Made by a program: the position numbers and the translations under genes. Below, piece by piece: positions 23,813 to 31,569 of a stretch of DNA of 64,000 nt. How positions within the stretch are numbered: the stretch's first letter is position 1; every line of letters begins with the position of its first letter. The notes under the pieces were generated by a model. That model saw only the letters and a program-made list of their open reading frames with translations. It was not told the origin of the DNA and made no database searches. The stretch is from Paenibacillus alba (GTDB lineage: Bacteria > Bacillota > Bacilli > Paenibacillales > NBRC-103111): positions 59,032 to 123,031 of the forward strand of contig NZ_JABMKZ010000024.1 of assembly GCF_013204855.1 (NCBI RefSeq). Reading direction: 5' to 3'.

Positions 23813-24550
23813 TTAGGCGTTAACTTTTGGTTTAATTACTTCAAGTGGTTTGTGATTGCCGTATTTCGGATACTCACGCGTAGTTGGAGCAGCCCAATGA
23901 ACCGCATTGCTGATGACGCGGCGAATTTGCTCGTTGTAATACGTACGGTAAGTTTCATGTCCAGGACGGAAGTAGAAGATCTTCCCGTTGCCACGGTTAA
24001 ATGTGCAACCGCTGCGGAAAACTTCTCCGCCTTCGAACCAAGAAACCATGATCAACTCATCCGGTTGTGGAATATCGAAGTGCTCGCCGTACATTTCCTC
24101 TGCTTCCAAGTCGATGTACTCGCCGATGCCTTCTACGATTGGATGACCTGGGGCAACAACCCAAAGGCGTTCCTTCTCGTCGGCTTCACGCCATTTGAGG
24201 TCACAGGAAGTGCCCATCAGCTTTTTGAATACTTTGGAGAAGTGTCCGGAGTGCAGCACAATGAGTCCCATGCCTTCCCATACGCGCTTTTGAACGCGAT
24301 CTACGATAGCGTCCTGTACTTCATCATGCGCTTTGTGTCCCCACCAAATCAGAACGTCCGTGTTGTTCAGAACTTCTTCGGACAAGCCGTGCTCAGCGTC
24401 ATCTAATGTGGCATAAGTGACATCAACTGCTCCTGCCAACCCTTCACCAATCGCTGTGTGAATACCGTCCGGGTAAGCCGCGCGTACAATTTCACTCTCT
24501 TTTTCATGACGAAATTCGTTCCATACCGTAACTTTTAGTTTCTGACTCAT
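23813..24550 (-). CDS. ThuA-like protein
   Basis: A 245-residue protein of the ThuA (trehalose utilisation) family, which has a class I glutamine-amidotransferase-like fold and is found in sugar-degradation loci. Visible family features are VTVWNEFRHEK at the N-terminus, NTDVLIWWGHKAHDEV (about 83-98), LIVLHSGHFSKVFKKLMG (about 117-134), and GKIFYFRPGHETYRTYYN near residue 200. Start ATG follows GGAGGG with 9-base spacing. It is divergent from an AraC-type regulator that has a sugar-sensor layout, which likely controls it. The reaction is unproven for the family. Confidence 0.88.
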   Translation of the reverse strand: MSQKLKVTVWNEFRHEKESEIVRAAYPDGIHTAIGEGLAGAVDVTYATLDDAEHGLSEEVLNNTDVLIWWGHKAHDEVQDAIVDRVQKRVWEGMGLIVLHSGHFSKVFKKLMGTSCDLKWREADEKERLWVVAPGHPIVEGIGEYIDLEAEEMYGEHFDIPQPDELIMVSWFEGGEVFRSGCTFNRGNGKIFYFRPGHETYRTYYNEQIRRVISNAVHWAAPTTREYPKYGNHKPLEVIKPKVNA

Positions 24551-24764
24551 TTTTTTATTCCCTCCAAGATAGCGTATTCATTCATACTTCTGAGTATAGA
24601 CAGTAACCTGCTTAAAATAAAGACAAGATTCTGCCTACTTCTTATTCAATAGTGTCCTTTACTCCGAAACAGTGGTATACTCATTCCTGATAAACCCTTA
24701 CATTTACTAACTTTTCGCGTATTCAAAAATGTCCTACTTACGAATTGCGAGGTATGCATTAACC

Positions 24765-25706
24765 ATGGAACCTATCCATCGCCCCGGACCCTTAACTGAA
24801 ATCACAAATGAAGAAGTCATTTATCAGAACCCTTTGCTTTTTTTGAAAATATGGGAAATGATGCATGAAACCCCGCAGGCTGGTCCTCCTTCAGATTGGG
24901 GTTGGCATTCACATATGCAAGTTGAATTTCTGCTCGTTGCTCAAGGTCAGCTCGGTGTCCAAACCAAGCATGATTATACCGTTATGACGCCGGGAGACAT
25001 TATGGTCTTCGGATCTTCCCAGCCGCATCGAACGCATACGTATGCACCAGGTCCCTTAAGACAAATCGTTTTCCAGCTTGATCTCAAGCAGCATTTTGAC
25101 CTTAGCACCATGCCCTATCTGCACCGCTTCTCCGAGCTGACGCATCCACTAGAGGCATTCAATGAGGTATTCCGCGACAACCCTGCCGTTAAACAGGAAG
25201 CTTATGCACTCGTTATGCAAATTTACGAAGAGTCGCAGTCGCGAAAGATTGGCTATGAGCTGGCCATCAGCGCAGCGATCAAGAATCTGCTACTTTTGCT
25301 GCTGCGCAATGATCATCGCGACTTCTCCGGTTTCACCGAAGACTCCGGCATCTCCCGGGTACGTCCAGCACTGGACTACATTGACAAACATCTCAGTGAG
25401 CGTATTACGGTTGAAGACGTCTGCAGCGTACTCAATTTAAGCTATCATTACTTTATTAAGTATTTCAAAAAGGTCATGGGGATATCCTTCGTCGACTACG
25501 TAAATTACAAAAGAATCAAAAAAGCCGAACGCCTCCTTCTCACCGGCGACCTCAGCATTATGGACGTAAGCTATGAAGTAGGCATCCTCAACATGGCGCA
25601 GTTCTACAAGCTCTTTAAACGCCACAACCAATGCTCGCCCAAAGAGTTCAAACAGCGCATGCGCAGCCAAGTGGATGTGATTCCGTTTTTGGCGCAGGCG
25701 GATTAG
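24765..25706 (+). CDS. AraC-family transcriptional regulator with cupin domain
   Basis: About 313 residues from the ATG at 24765, which lies 12 bases after GAGG; an upstream ATG at 24729 has no ribosome site. The N-terminal cupin (about 35-150, with WGWHSHMQVEFLLVAQG and PGDIMVFGSSQPHRTH) should bind a sugar. The C-terminal pair of helix-turn-helix motifs (about 215-310) includes VEDVCSVLNLSYHYFIKYFKKVMG and IMDVSYEVGILNMAQFYKLFKR. It is divergent from the ThuA-like gene and probably activates it in response to a carbohydrate. Confidence 0.9.
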   Translation: MEPIHRPGPLTEITNEEVIYQNPLLFLKIWEMMHETPQAGPPSDWGWHSHMQVEFLLVAQGQLGVQTKHDYTVMTPGDIMVFGSSQPHRTHTYAPGPLRQIVFQLDLKQHFDLSTMPYLHRFSELTHPLEAFNEVFRDNPAVKQEAYALVMQIYEESQSRKIGYELAISAAIKNLLLLLLRNDHRDFSGFTEDSGISRVRPALDYIDKHLSERITVEDVCSVLNLSYHYFIKYFKKVMGISFVDYVNYKRIKKAERLLLTGDLSIMDVSYEVGILNMAQFYKLFKRHNQCSPKEFKQRMRSQVDVIPFLAQAD

Positions 25707-26083
25707 GCGGGGTGAAGTTGCAGTAGCTTGCTCTGGTGAATAAAGCGGGGAGGAGCTGAGCTGCTTTCCGTGGCTGGCGCGGACGGGTTAGCCGATGGTG
25801 CAGCTGCGATGCTCCTTCGCTCGCGCCGACGGTTAGCTGATGGTGATGCTGCGATGCTCCTTCGCTGGCGCGGACGGATTAGGCGATGGTGATGCTGCGG
25901 AGCTCCTTCGCTCGCGCGGACGGGTTAGGTGATGGAACTACTGGGGAACCAAAGTTGGGACTGCTTAAGCTGGATGATTGGAGGCTTGGTGGTTCGAGAC
26001 TCAGTGACTCGAGGCGGAACACTTTGCCGGAGCACTCTTCTCGTGGCCAGGGACTCCAGTCTAGAAGCCCTAGAGCTATAGCC
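25707..26083. other. Gap with 46-bp tandem repeat
   Basis: About 375 bp between convergent genes. Its left half is a 46-bp tandem repeat; the right half (25940-26083) shows no gene, repeat or clear terminator. Confidence 0.6.
25775..25930. repeat. 46-bp tandem repeat, about 3.3 copies
   Basis: Units with the core GCGCGGACGGGTTA start at 25775, 25821, 25867 and 25913 (period exactly 46) and share GATGCTCCTTCGCTCGCG. The last copy is partial. Confidence 0.88.
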
Positions 26084-26902
26084 TCAAGGTAAAAAGCCTT
26101 CCTGGCTCAAAAACACACACTCCTGCGGAAAATGCCGCAGGAGCTGTTCGTGAACGCGTCTATACGCATCCCGACTGTACCAGTCGGTCAGCCCCAGCGC
26201 GTCATAGATCTTGCGCACGCCGATGCGTTCCGTGCGCTTGCCTCCACTACCATCGCCCATGAAATAGTCGTCGATGCACACACGATCCACGATGCCCGCC
26301 AACCGCTCGGCGAATTGCTCCGAGCTTGGCAGCACAGGCGCTATCGTGGCCTGCACGGGAATGCCGCGAGCCGCAAGCTCGCGCAGGGCTTGCAGCCGCG
26401 CCGGAATCGGCGGCGCGGACGGGGTGAATGCTCGGCGTACCTCCTCGCGGTCCGTCTCAACCGTCATGCTGACTCTCACTCGGTCGCCGAGCAGCTCGAA
26501 CAGATCTGCATCCCGCGTGACCAGCGGGCTGCGGGTCTGTACAAACAAGAAGTCCGGCGGATGCACGGACATCACCTCCAGAAGCGAGCGGGTAACCCGC
26601 TCCTTATGCTCAATCGGCTGGTACGGGTCCGTCGCCGAAGACATGAAGATCTTGACGGGCCCTCTGTTTTTGGCGCGGGCCAGTTCCTTCGCCAGCAGCT
26701 CGGCTGCGTTATCCTTAACATCAACGAAGTCGCCCCAGCCCTCGTCGCGAAAAAGAGCCACCGGCATCTGCCTCACATAGCAGTAAGAACAAGCAAAGAC
26801 GCACCCAGTGTAGGGGTTTAACGTATGCGAATAGCCCTCTAGAAAACCGCTAGCTTTGGTCAGAAGCTGCCTCGCTGATTTATGGCTTTTTTTTATAGAC
26901 AC
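26084..26902 (-). CDS. SPL-type radical SAM protein
   Basis: A 272-residue radical SAM protein related to spore photoproduct lyase and the Rv2578c group. The iron-sulfur motif C34-x3-C38-x2-C41 (CVFACSYCY) binds the cluster that cleaves S-adenosylmethionine. Other family segments are NPYTGC just before it and IFMSSATDPYQPIEHKERVTR (about 88-108). It is shorter than true SplB (about 340 residues), so the substrate need not be the spore photoproduct. Start is GTG, placed by AGGAGG 9 bases upstream. Directly upstream is a 430-bp microsatellite, so any promoter must be inside or beyond it. It lies near an alkylation-repair cluster, but no functional link is shown. Confidence 0.87.
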   Translation of the reverse strand: MSIKKSHKSARQLLTKASGFLEGYSHTLNPYTGCVFACSYCYVRQMPVALFRDEGWGDFVDVKDNAAELLAKELARAKNRGPVKIFMSSATDPYQPIEHKERVTRSLLEVMSVHPPDFLFVQTRSPLVTRDADLFELLGDRVRVSMTVETDREEVRRAFTPSAPPIPARLQALRELAARGIPVQATIAPVLPSSEQFAERLAGIVDRVCIDDYFMGDGSGGKRTERIGVRKIYDALGLTDWYSRDAYRRVHEQLLRHFPQECVFLSQEGFLP

Positions 26903-26919
26903 TAGCTACCTCCTCTTGC

Positions 26920-27365
26920 CTACTGCTTACTGATTGCTTCTTACTCCTTGCTACTAACTACTTACTACTTACTCTTACTACTTACTCTTACTCCTACTCC
27001 TACTTCTACTTCTACTCTTACTCTTACTCTTACTCTTACTCTTACTCTTACTCTTACTCTTACTTCTACTCCTACTCCTACTCCTACTCCTACTCCTACT
27101 CTTACTCTTACTCTTACTCTTACTCTTACTCCTACTCCTACTCCTACTCCTACTCCTACTCCTACTCCTACTCCTACTCTTACTCCTACTCCTACTCCTA
27201 CTCTTACTCCTACTCCTACTCCTACTCTTACTCCTACTCTTACTCCTACTCCTACTCCTACTCTTACTCTTACTCCTACTTACTACTTACTACTTACTAC
27301 TTACTACTTACTACTTACTACTTACTACTTACTACTTACTACTTCTTATTTACTTCTCTTACCTA
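26920..27365. repeat. Microsatellite with switching unit length
   Basis: A tract of hexamers TACTCC and TACTCT, flanked by heptamers TACTACT/TACTTAC. Blocks of the two hexamers alternate many times. It begins within about 20 bp of the radical SAM start codon. The long open frame of Leu-Thr and Pro-Thr repeats across it is a product of the hexamer period. Confidence 0.93.
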
Positions 27366-27443
27366 TTCCCCATCCCGTTACCTCATAGCTCCACTTGCCT
27401 ACCTCATCCAAATCCCGCACATCGGAAATTCCCCACCGTCAAA

Positions 27444-27620
27444 CGGAACCATGCTCCTCTATTTGCCGAAAACAACGCAATATTTTACTGAAAGGGAACT
27501 GAGATCCGTTATTTCGTAGAAATTGTGCAATTTGGGGCTCAAAGCGGCGAAATAGCGGACCATAGTTCCTTTTGGATATAAAATCACACGTTTTGGCTCA
27601 TATAGCGGATCTCAGTTCCT
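27444..27620. repeat. Family B four-motif dyad element, copy B2
   Basis: Motifs start at 27444 (CGGAACCATGCTCCTCTATT), 27494 (GGGAACTGAGATCCGTTATT), 27550 and 27600 (both inverted, ending AGTTCCT). Offsets are 0/50/106/156, the same as copy B1. The middle spacer holds the palindrome AAATTGTGCAATTT. A family A element begins 90 bp further on. Confidence 0.85.
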
Positions 27621-27709
27621 TTTGGATGGGCAGAGATCTAGAGTTTGGACCACCTAGGGTGGATATCATAAAGGAAGAGCTGCCCATATGGCTAAGCAAC
27701 TCTGAAATG

Positions 27710-27888
27710 CCTGCAATTGTGCAGGCTTTTTCAACGCGATGGTGTGAAAAGAGGGGAAAGCCTGCGATTGTGCAGGCTTTTTGGGCATTTTCATCTTGGA
27801 ATCAAGAAAATGCTTCAAAAACATGCATAATCGCAGGAATTTTTGGATTTTGGGCTGAACCAAGCCCAAAAGGATGCATAATTGCAGG
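27710..27888. repeat. Family A four-motif dyad element, copy A3
   Basis: Motifs start at 27710 (CCTGCAATTGTGCAGG), 27761 (CCTGCGATTGTGCAGG), 27822 (CATGCATAATCGCAGG) and 27873 (GATGCATAATTGCAGG); offsets 0/51/112/163. The central spacer pairs GCATTTTC with GAAAATGC. The third spacer has a local hairpin TTTTGGGCT / AGCCCAAAA. Confidence 0.9.
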
Positions 27889-27979
27889 AATTATGCGAAA
27901 AAGCATGCAAACTAGCTGGGCTCAATTCACAGAGCCATAACAACACTATAAGTGATCACAGTTCCCTCTGTTCAAAAAC

Positions 27980-28250
27980 TACACACCTTGATGCCTCAAC
28001 TCTCACGCCTCCCACACATCTCGGTGCCCCACATCTCTCGGTTCCCACGCACCTCGATGCCTCACCTTTCACGCCTTCCCAAGCAACTCGGTCCTACTTC
28101 TCTCTCCTCTCCCACATATCTCGGTGCCTCAACTCTCACTCTCCCAGGAAACTCGGTCCTGCTTCTCTCTCGTCTCCCACGAAACTCAGCACCCCACCTC
28201 TCACGCCTCTCTCGTCTCCCACGCAGCTCATTGCTTCTCCGCTCTCCCCA
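27980..28250. repeat. CT-rich degenerate repeats
   Basis: Irregular copies of CTCACGCCTCCCACAYATCTCGGTGCC-like units in two parts: the phrase AACTCGGTCCT recurs at 28085 and 28150 (65 bp apart) with TTCTCTCTC following. Noncoding on inspection; it ends just downstream of the ogt stop. Confidence 0.6.
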
Positions 28251-28280
28251 ACACCTCAAGCCTCACCCATTGCGAGCCCC

Positions 28281-28835
28281 TCACATTCTCGGCCCCCCTG
28301 AGGCTTTCCCTGTCCGAAACTCCTCCAACTCCAGCAGCTTCTCCTTATTCACCAATCCACCCCGGTAGCCGGTAAGCGCGCCATTCTTCCCTACTACCCG
28401 GTGGCACGGCACCACGATGAGTATCGGGTTAGCGCCAATTGCTGTGCCTACTGCTCTGACTGCGCTTGGTTTATTCAGCGCCTGCGCGATCTCCGAATAG
28501 CTGTGCGTCACCCCATGCGGAATCTCATTTAGTGCACGCCACACCCCTTGCTGAAATTCTGTCCCACGCAAATCCAAAGGGAGTGTAAATTCGGTACGTA
28601 GTCCACTCAAGTACTCCTCAATTTGGACAAGGTAAGGCTGGAGAACGTCTTCCTTGTCTTCTACCCAGCTATGCTCGGGGAATTGCTTGTGCCCCCAATG
28701 AATAGGAGGCTCCGCATCACTCTCATGAAATTGTAGATAGCACAGTCCTCGATCCGTTGCTGCAAGGATGAAATGGCTCTCACTAATACGTACCATCCCC
28801 CAGTGAATCAGCTTTTTCCGTTCTGTTTGCATCAT
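28281..28835 (-). CDS. ogt: Methylated-DNA-protein-cysteine methyltransferase
   Basis: A 184-residue suicide repair protein that moves alkyl groups from O6-alkylguanine in DNA to its own cysteine. The active site VPCHRV places the acceptor at C144. The helix-turn-helix with arginine finger (SAVRAVGTAIGANP, about 124-137) and GYRGGLVNKEKLLELE after the active site are typical. Translation starts after GAGGAGGG. It is the second gene of an operon with adaA; 38 bases with a six-base repeat separate them. AdaA should induce both after methylation damage. Confidence 0.95.
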   Translation of the reverse strand: MMQTERKKLIHWGMVRISESHFILAATDRGLCYLQFHESDAEPPIHWGHKQFPEHSWVEDKEDVLQPYLVQIEEYLSGLRTEFTLPLDLRGTEFQQGVWRALNEIPHGVTHSYSEIAQALNKPSAVRAVGTAIGANPILIVVPCHRVVGKNGALTGYRGGLVNKEKLLELEEFRTGKASGGPRM

Positions 28836-28847
28836 CGAACCCTCCTC

Positions 28848-28877
28848 GGTTATGGTTATGGTTATGGTTATGGTTAG
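28848..28877. repeat. GGTTAT hexamer repeat between adaA and ogt
   Basis: Four perfect GGTTAT units plus one GGTTAG, reading ATAACC on the coding strand. The adaA stop codon lies in the last unit, and the ogt ribosome site follows the first. Confidence 0.9.
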
Positions 28878-29416
28878 GTGAAGATAGATTGACGGAATTC
28901 CGTTGGCGTTAACCCGGTTTTTTTCTGAAACAGTGTGGCAAAATGTGCCGCATTCGGCATCCCCACCTGAACGCCAATCGCGTTCACCGCTTGATCCGTT
29001 TCATGCAAAAGCCGCTTAGCCGCCTCGATCCGTACTTGCTGAAGATACATGAGTGGCGTAACGCCCAGCACACGTTTAAAAGTCCTCTGCAAGTGATACA
29101 CACTGGCATAGAATTGGTCTGCCAAGATGGTGAGCGTCAGCGGCTCGGCATATCGTTCTTCGATATGAGCCTTCATCAGCATCACCCATTCTTCATCCGG
29201 CAGCCTGATGCCGTCTGGCCTGCATCTTTTGCAGGGACGATAATTTTCGGCCATAGCCCCTTGGCGATCGATGAAAATCCGAACGTTCTCTCGCTTCGGC
29301 GCTCTCGATTTGCAAGAAGGTCTGCAGAAGATCCCGGTTGTCATCACTGCATAATAAAACGTGCCGTCATAGGCCGCATCATTCGTCACAATTGCTTGCC
29401 AAAACCGTTCGTGCAT
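28874..29416 (-). CDS. adaA: AdaA-type methylphosphotriester-responsive activator
   Basis: A 180-residue regulator of the adaptive response. The N-terminal zinc domain has four cysteines, C31, C35, C62 and C65 (GIFCRPSC and YRPCKRC); one of them accepts a methyl group from a DNA methylphosphotriester, which turns the protein into an activator. The C-terminal AraC-type region (about 82-178) has LTILADQFYASVYHLQRTFKRVLG and the second helix-turn-helix NAIGVQVGMPNAAHFATLFQKKTG. The methyltransferase domain of enteric Ada is absent and is supplied by ogt downstream, as in B. subtilis adaA/adaB. Start ATG follows AGGAG. alkA is divergent. Confidence 0.95.
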   Translation of the reverse strand: MHERFWQAIVTNDAAYDGTFYYAVMTTGIFCRPSCKSRAPKRENVRIFIDRQGAMAENYRPCKRCRPDGIRLPDEEWVMLMKAHIEERYAEPLTLTILADQFYASVYHLQRTFKRVLGVTPLMYLQQVRIEAAKRLLHETDQAVNAIGVQVGMPNAAHFATLFQKKTGLTPTEFRQSIFT

Positions 29417-29573
29417 CAGCCCTTCACTCCTCTCAGAATCCCTCGCCCTCTACACACAGTATACCCAAACCCAGTTGGCGTTGTAAGGGTGTGAAGATGA
29501 GAAAGCAAGATTACAAAAGCCGCTTTCCACGATAATAGAGGAAGAAACTTAATCAGGCAAAGGAGAACTAACT

Positions 29574-30524
29574 ATGCAGCCGTATCAACCTTTTGACCCA
29601 TCCATCCTCCAATGGTGCGACTTGACGAGCACGCTTAGGCTGCCGATCCCCGAGCCTTTTCGATATGAACAAAATATCGGTTACTTATCCCGCTCCACCA
29701 ATGAATGTCTTTTTCATGTGGATAACTTGGAGATTTTCAAGCTTATCCAGATTGGGGATAACTCTGTGCTAACTGCTGTCAACAGTGAGGACAACCGTCA
29801 TCTGCATATTCGTTTGCTGACGAATCAGCAAGCCGCGATAACCCCTGCATTGCGCGAGGAAGTCGCCCGGTATGTGTGGGAATGGTTTGATCTTGGAACT
29901 AATCTTGCACCGTTCTACGCGCTAGCCCAGGGTGATCCCATTTTGAGTCAGGTTACGCAAGATTTCTATGGACTGCGACTGATGGGGATTCCTGATCTGT
30001 TCGAGGCGATGAGCTGGGGCATTATCGGACAGCAGATCAATCTGACTTTTGCCTATACGCTCAAAAGACGTCTTGTAGAAACGTTCGGCACCCGACTCGA
30101 TTGGGAGGGGCAGACCTATTGGGCGTTCCCTACGCCGCAGCGGATTGCTGAGCTGACACCTGATGCTTTGACCGTTTTGCAATTCACAGGGAAAAAGGCG
30201 GAGTATTTGATCGGTGTTGCCAAGCTGATGGCGGAAGGGCTTTTGTCCAAAGAGGCACTCTTAAGGAAAGAGGATTCCGCCGAAATGGAAAAAGAGCTGC
30301 TGCATATTCGCGGCATTGGCCCCTGGACCGCCAATTACGTTTTGATGCGCTGCTTGCGGAACCCCGCGGCGTTCCCACTCGCTGATGTGGGCTTGCACAA
30401 CGCACTCAAGCATGTGCTTGGCTTGGAGCAGAAGCCTTCTCTCCCCCATATTCAGGAGCTTGCTGAAGGGTGGAGAGGTTGGGAGGCTTATGCCACTTTT
30501 TATTTGTGGCGGGTGTTGTATTAA
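29574..30524 (+). CDS. alkA: DNA-3-methyladenine glycosylase II
   Basis: A 316-residue base-excision enzyme that removes 3-methyladenine and other alkylated bases. The helix-hairpin-helix LLHIRGIGPWTANYVLMR lies at 242-259, and the catalytic aspartate is D271 in FPLADVGL. The N-terminal 110 residues match the AlkA-type beta domain. Start ATG follows AAGGAG. It is transcribed divergently from adaA, so the 157-bp gap likely contains AdaA binding sites for both directions. Confidence 0.93.
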   Translation: MQPYQPFDPSILQWCDLTSTLRLPIPEPFRYEQNIGYLSRSTNECLFHVDNLEIFKLIQIGDNSVLTAVNSEDNRHLHIRLLTNQQAAITPALREEVARYVWEWFDLGTNLAPFYALAQGDPILSQVTQDFYGLRLMGIPDLFEAMSWGIIGQQINLTFAYTLKRRLVETFGTRLDWEGQTYWAFPTPQRIAELTPDALTVLQFTGKKAEYLIGVAKLMAEGLLSKEALLRKEDSAEMEKELLHIRGIGPWTANYVLMRCLRNPAAFPLADVGLHNALKHVLGLEQKPSLPHIQELAEGWRGWEAYATFYLWRVLY

Positions 30525-30601
30525 TCGGCGCTCCGATCGGGCAATAGGAATCACTGGAGTCGTTTGCGTTTTGAAGCCATCGCCGCTTCAGCTGCCAAAG
30601 G

Positions 30602-30648
30602 AAAAAAGGCGCCCCTCTCGATCTCTCGATCGAAGGGGCAGCCTTTTG
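30602..30648. terminator. Bidirectional terminator between alkA and the secreted repeat protein
   Basis: Stem GGC-CCCCT-CGATC with near-perfect complement around a TCTC loop, flanked by AAAAAA and TTTT. It serves convergent genes. Confidence 0.8.
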
Positions 30649-30651
30649 GAG

Positions 30652-31458
30652 TTATTTCTTTTCGGTTGGAGCTGGTGATGCACCAGGCTTCCCAACATGT
30701 TTCTGCCCATCATGACGGGGTGGGGCGCTTGGATGCTCTCCGCCTTTGCGTTCGACGAAGCTTTTGAGTTCATCCGTTAAGCTGTCTTTCAGCTTGGCGA
30801 TAAGCTCATCTTCCGTTATGCCTTTGGCTTGAGCGATTTCGGCAAGTGACTTGCCGGCTTTGCGCTCCGAATTCAACTCTTCTGCGGTGATTCCCAGCAC
30901 TTTGGCAATTTCTTGCGGATTGCCCCAACTTCCTCCCGGCATACCGCCCGGGCGTTGTCCTGGACTAGGCGCTCCTTTGAAGTTCATGGTCTTCGGCTTA
31001 GCCTCGACAACTTTTTTCAAACGCTCCGCCAGATCCGACTTCAGTTTGTCGGCCTGTTCTTGCTTTATTTTACCCGCGCTTAAAGCGTCGTCAATCTTCT
31101 TCGTCTCAGCTTCCGTTAATTTGCCAAGGAGAGCTTCCTCTGTCAGATTGGCTTTGTCGAGTGCAATTTGAGCCAGCGTTTTACCTTGCTTGATCTCTTC
31201 TTTCAGAACGGACGGGTCGATTCCGAGAATAGCCGCATAATCTTGCGGTCCTTTTCCGAACTCAAAGCCGCCTTTAACAGGTCCGTGTCCTTCAAAGCCT
31301 TTATGATTTCGATCCTTGAATGTATCCTTCTGAGCTGCAGGTGTCGCTTTGGCCGTCTCGTCAGCGAATACTTGATTATGCTGAAGCACGAAGCCGCCGC
31401 CTAATAGCAATGCTGCTGAGAGCGTACCAATCAGTACTTTCTTGTGAATTTGCTTCAT
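30652..31458 (-). CDS. Secreted protein with two LGI-type helical repeats
   Basis: A 268-residue exported protein, signal peptide about 1-32 (ending VFADE). Two copies of a helical repeat of the form LGIxxxxLxxExKxGKxLAxIAxxKxxxxxxLxxKL appear at about 77-113 (ILGIDPSVLKEEIKQGKTLAQ) and about 188-225 (VLGITAEELNSERKAGKSLAE). This repeat occurs in several uncharacterised Bacillota exported proteins. Between them lies a Lys-rich helix, then a Gly/Pro-rich linker (PSPGQRPGGMPGGSWG); the tail is Lys/His/Pro-rich. No enzyme motif. It ends on a bidirectional terminator. Confidence 0.8.
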   Translation of the reverse strand: MKQIHKKVLIGTLSAALLLGGGFVLQHNQVFADETAKATPAAQKDTFKDRNHKGFEGHGPVKGGFEFGKGPQDYAAILGIDPSVLKEEIKQGKTLAQIALDKANLTEEALLGKLTEAETKKIDDALSAGKIKQEQADKLKSDLAERLKKVVEAKPKTMNFKGAPSPGQRPGGMPGGSWGNPQEIAKVLGITAEELNSERKAGKSLAEIAQAKGITEDELIAKLKDSLTDELKSFVERKGGEHPSAPPRHDGQKHVGKPGASPAPTEKK

Positions 31459-31569
31459 CTTTTACTCCACCTTTTTCATGAATTGGTCGTATTTTCTTCA
31501 GTATAAAGGCTAATTGTGAAGAAAATTAGAACTCGTTTTACTTCATGAGAAAAAGATGAGGGACTTGCG

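Larger units (their letters stand above)
26903..28280. other. Repeat-dominated intergenic region
   Basis: Nearly 1.4 kb without a credible gene: microsatellite (26920-27365), family B element (27444-27620), family A element (27710-27888), and CT-rich degenerate repeats (27980-28250). Open frames here are repeat-derived. Confidence 0.75.

Noticed and set aside
26948..27388. A 146-codon frame of Leu-Thr and Pro-Thr repeats
   Set aside because: Produced by the hexamer microsatellite; no start signal and frame depends on repeat number.
27572..27940. A 122-codon frame with repeated PAIVQAF and CIIAGI segments
   Set aside because: The repeated peptides are translations of the family A dyad motifs; no ribosome site.
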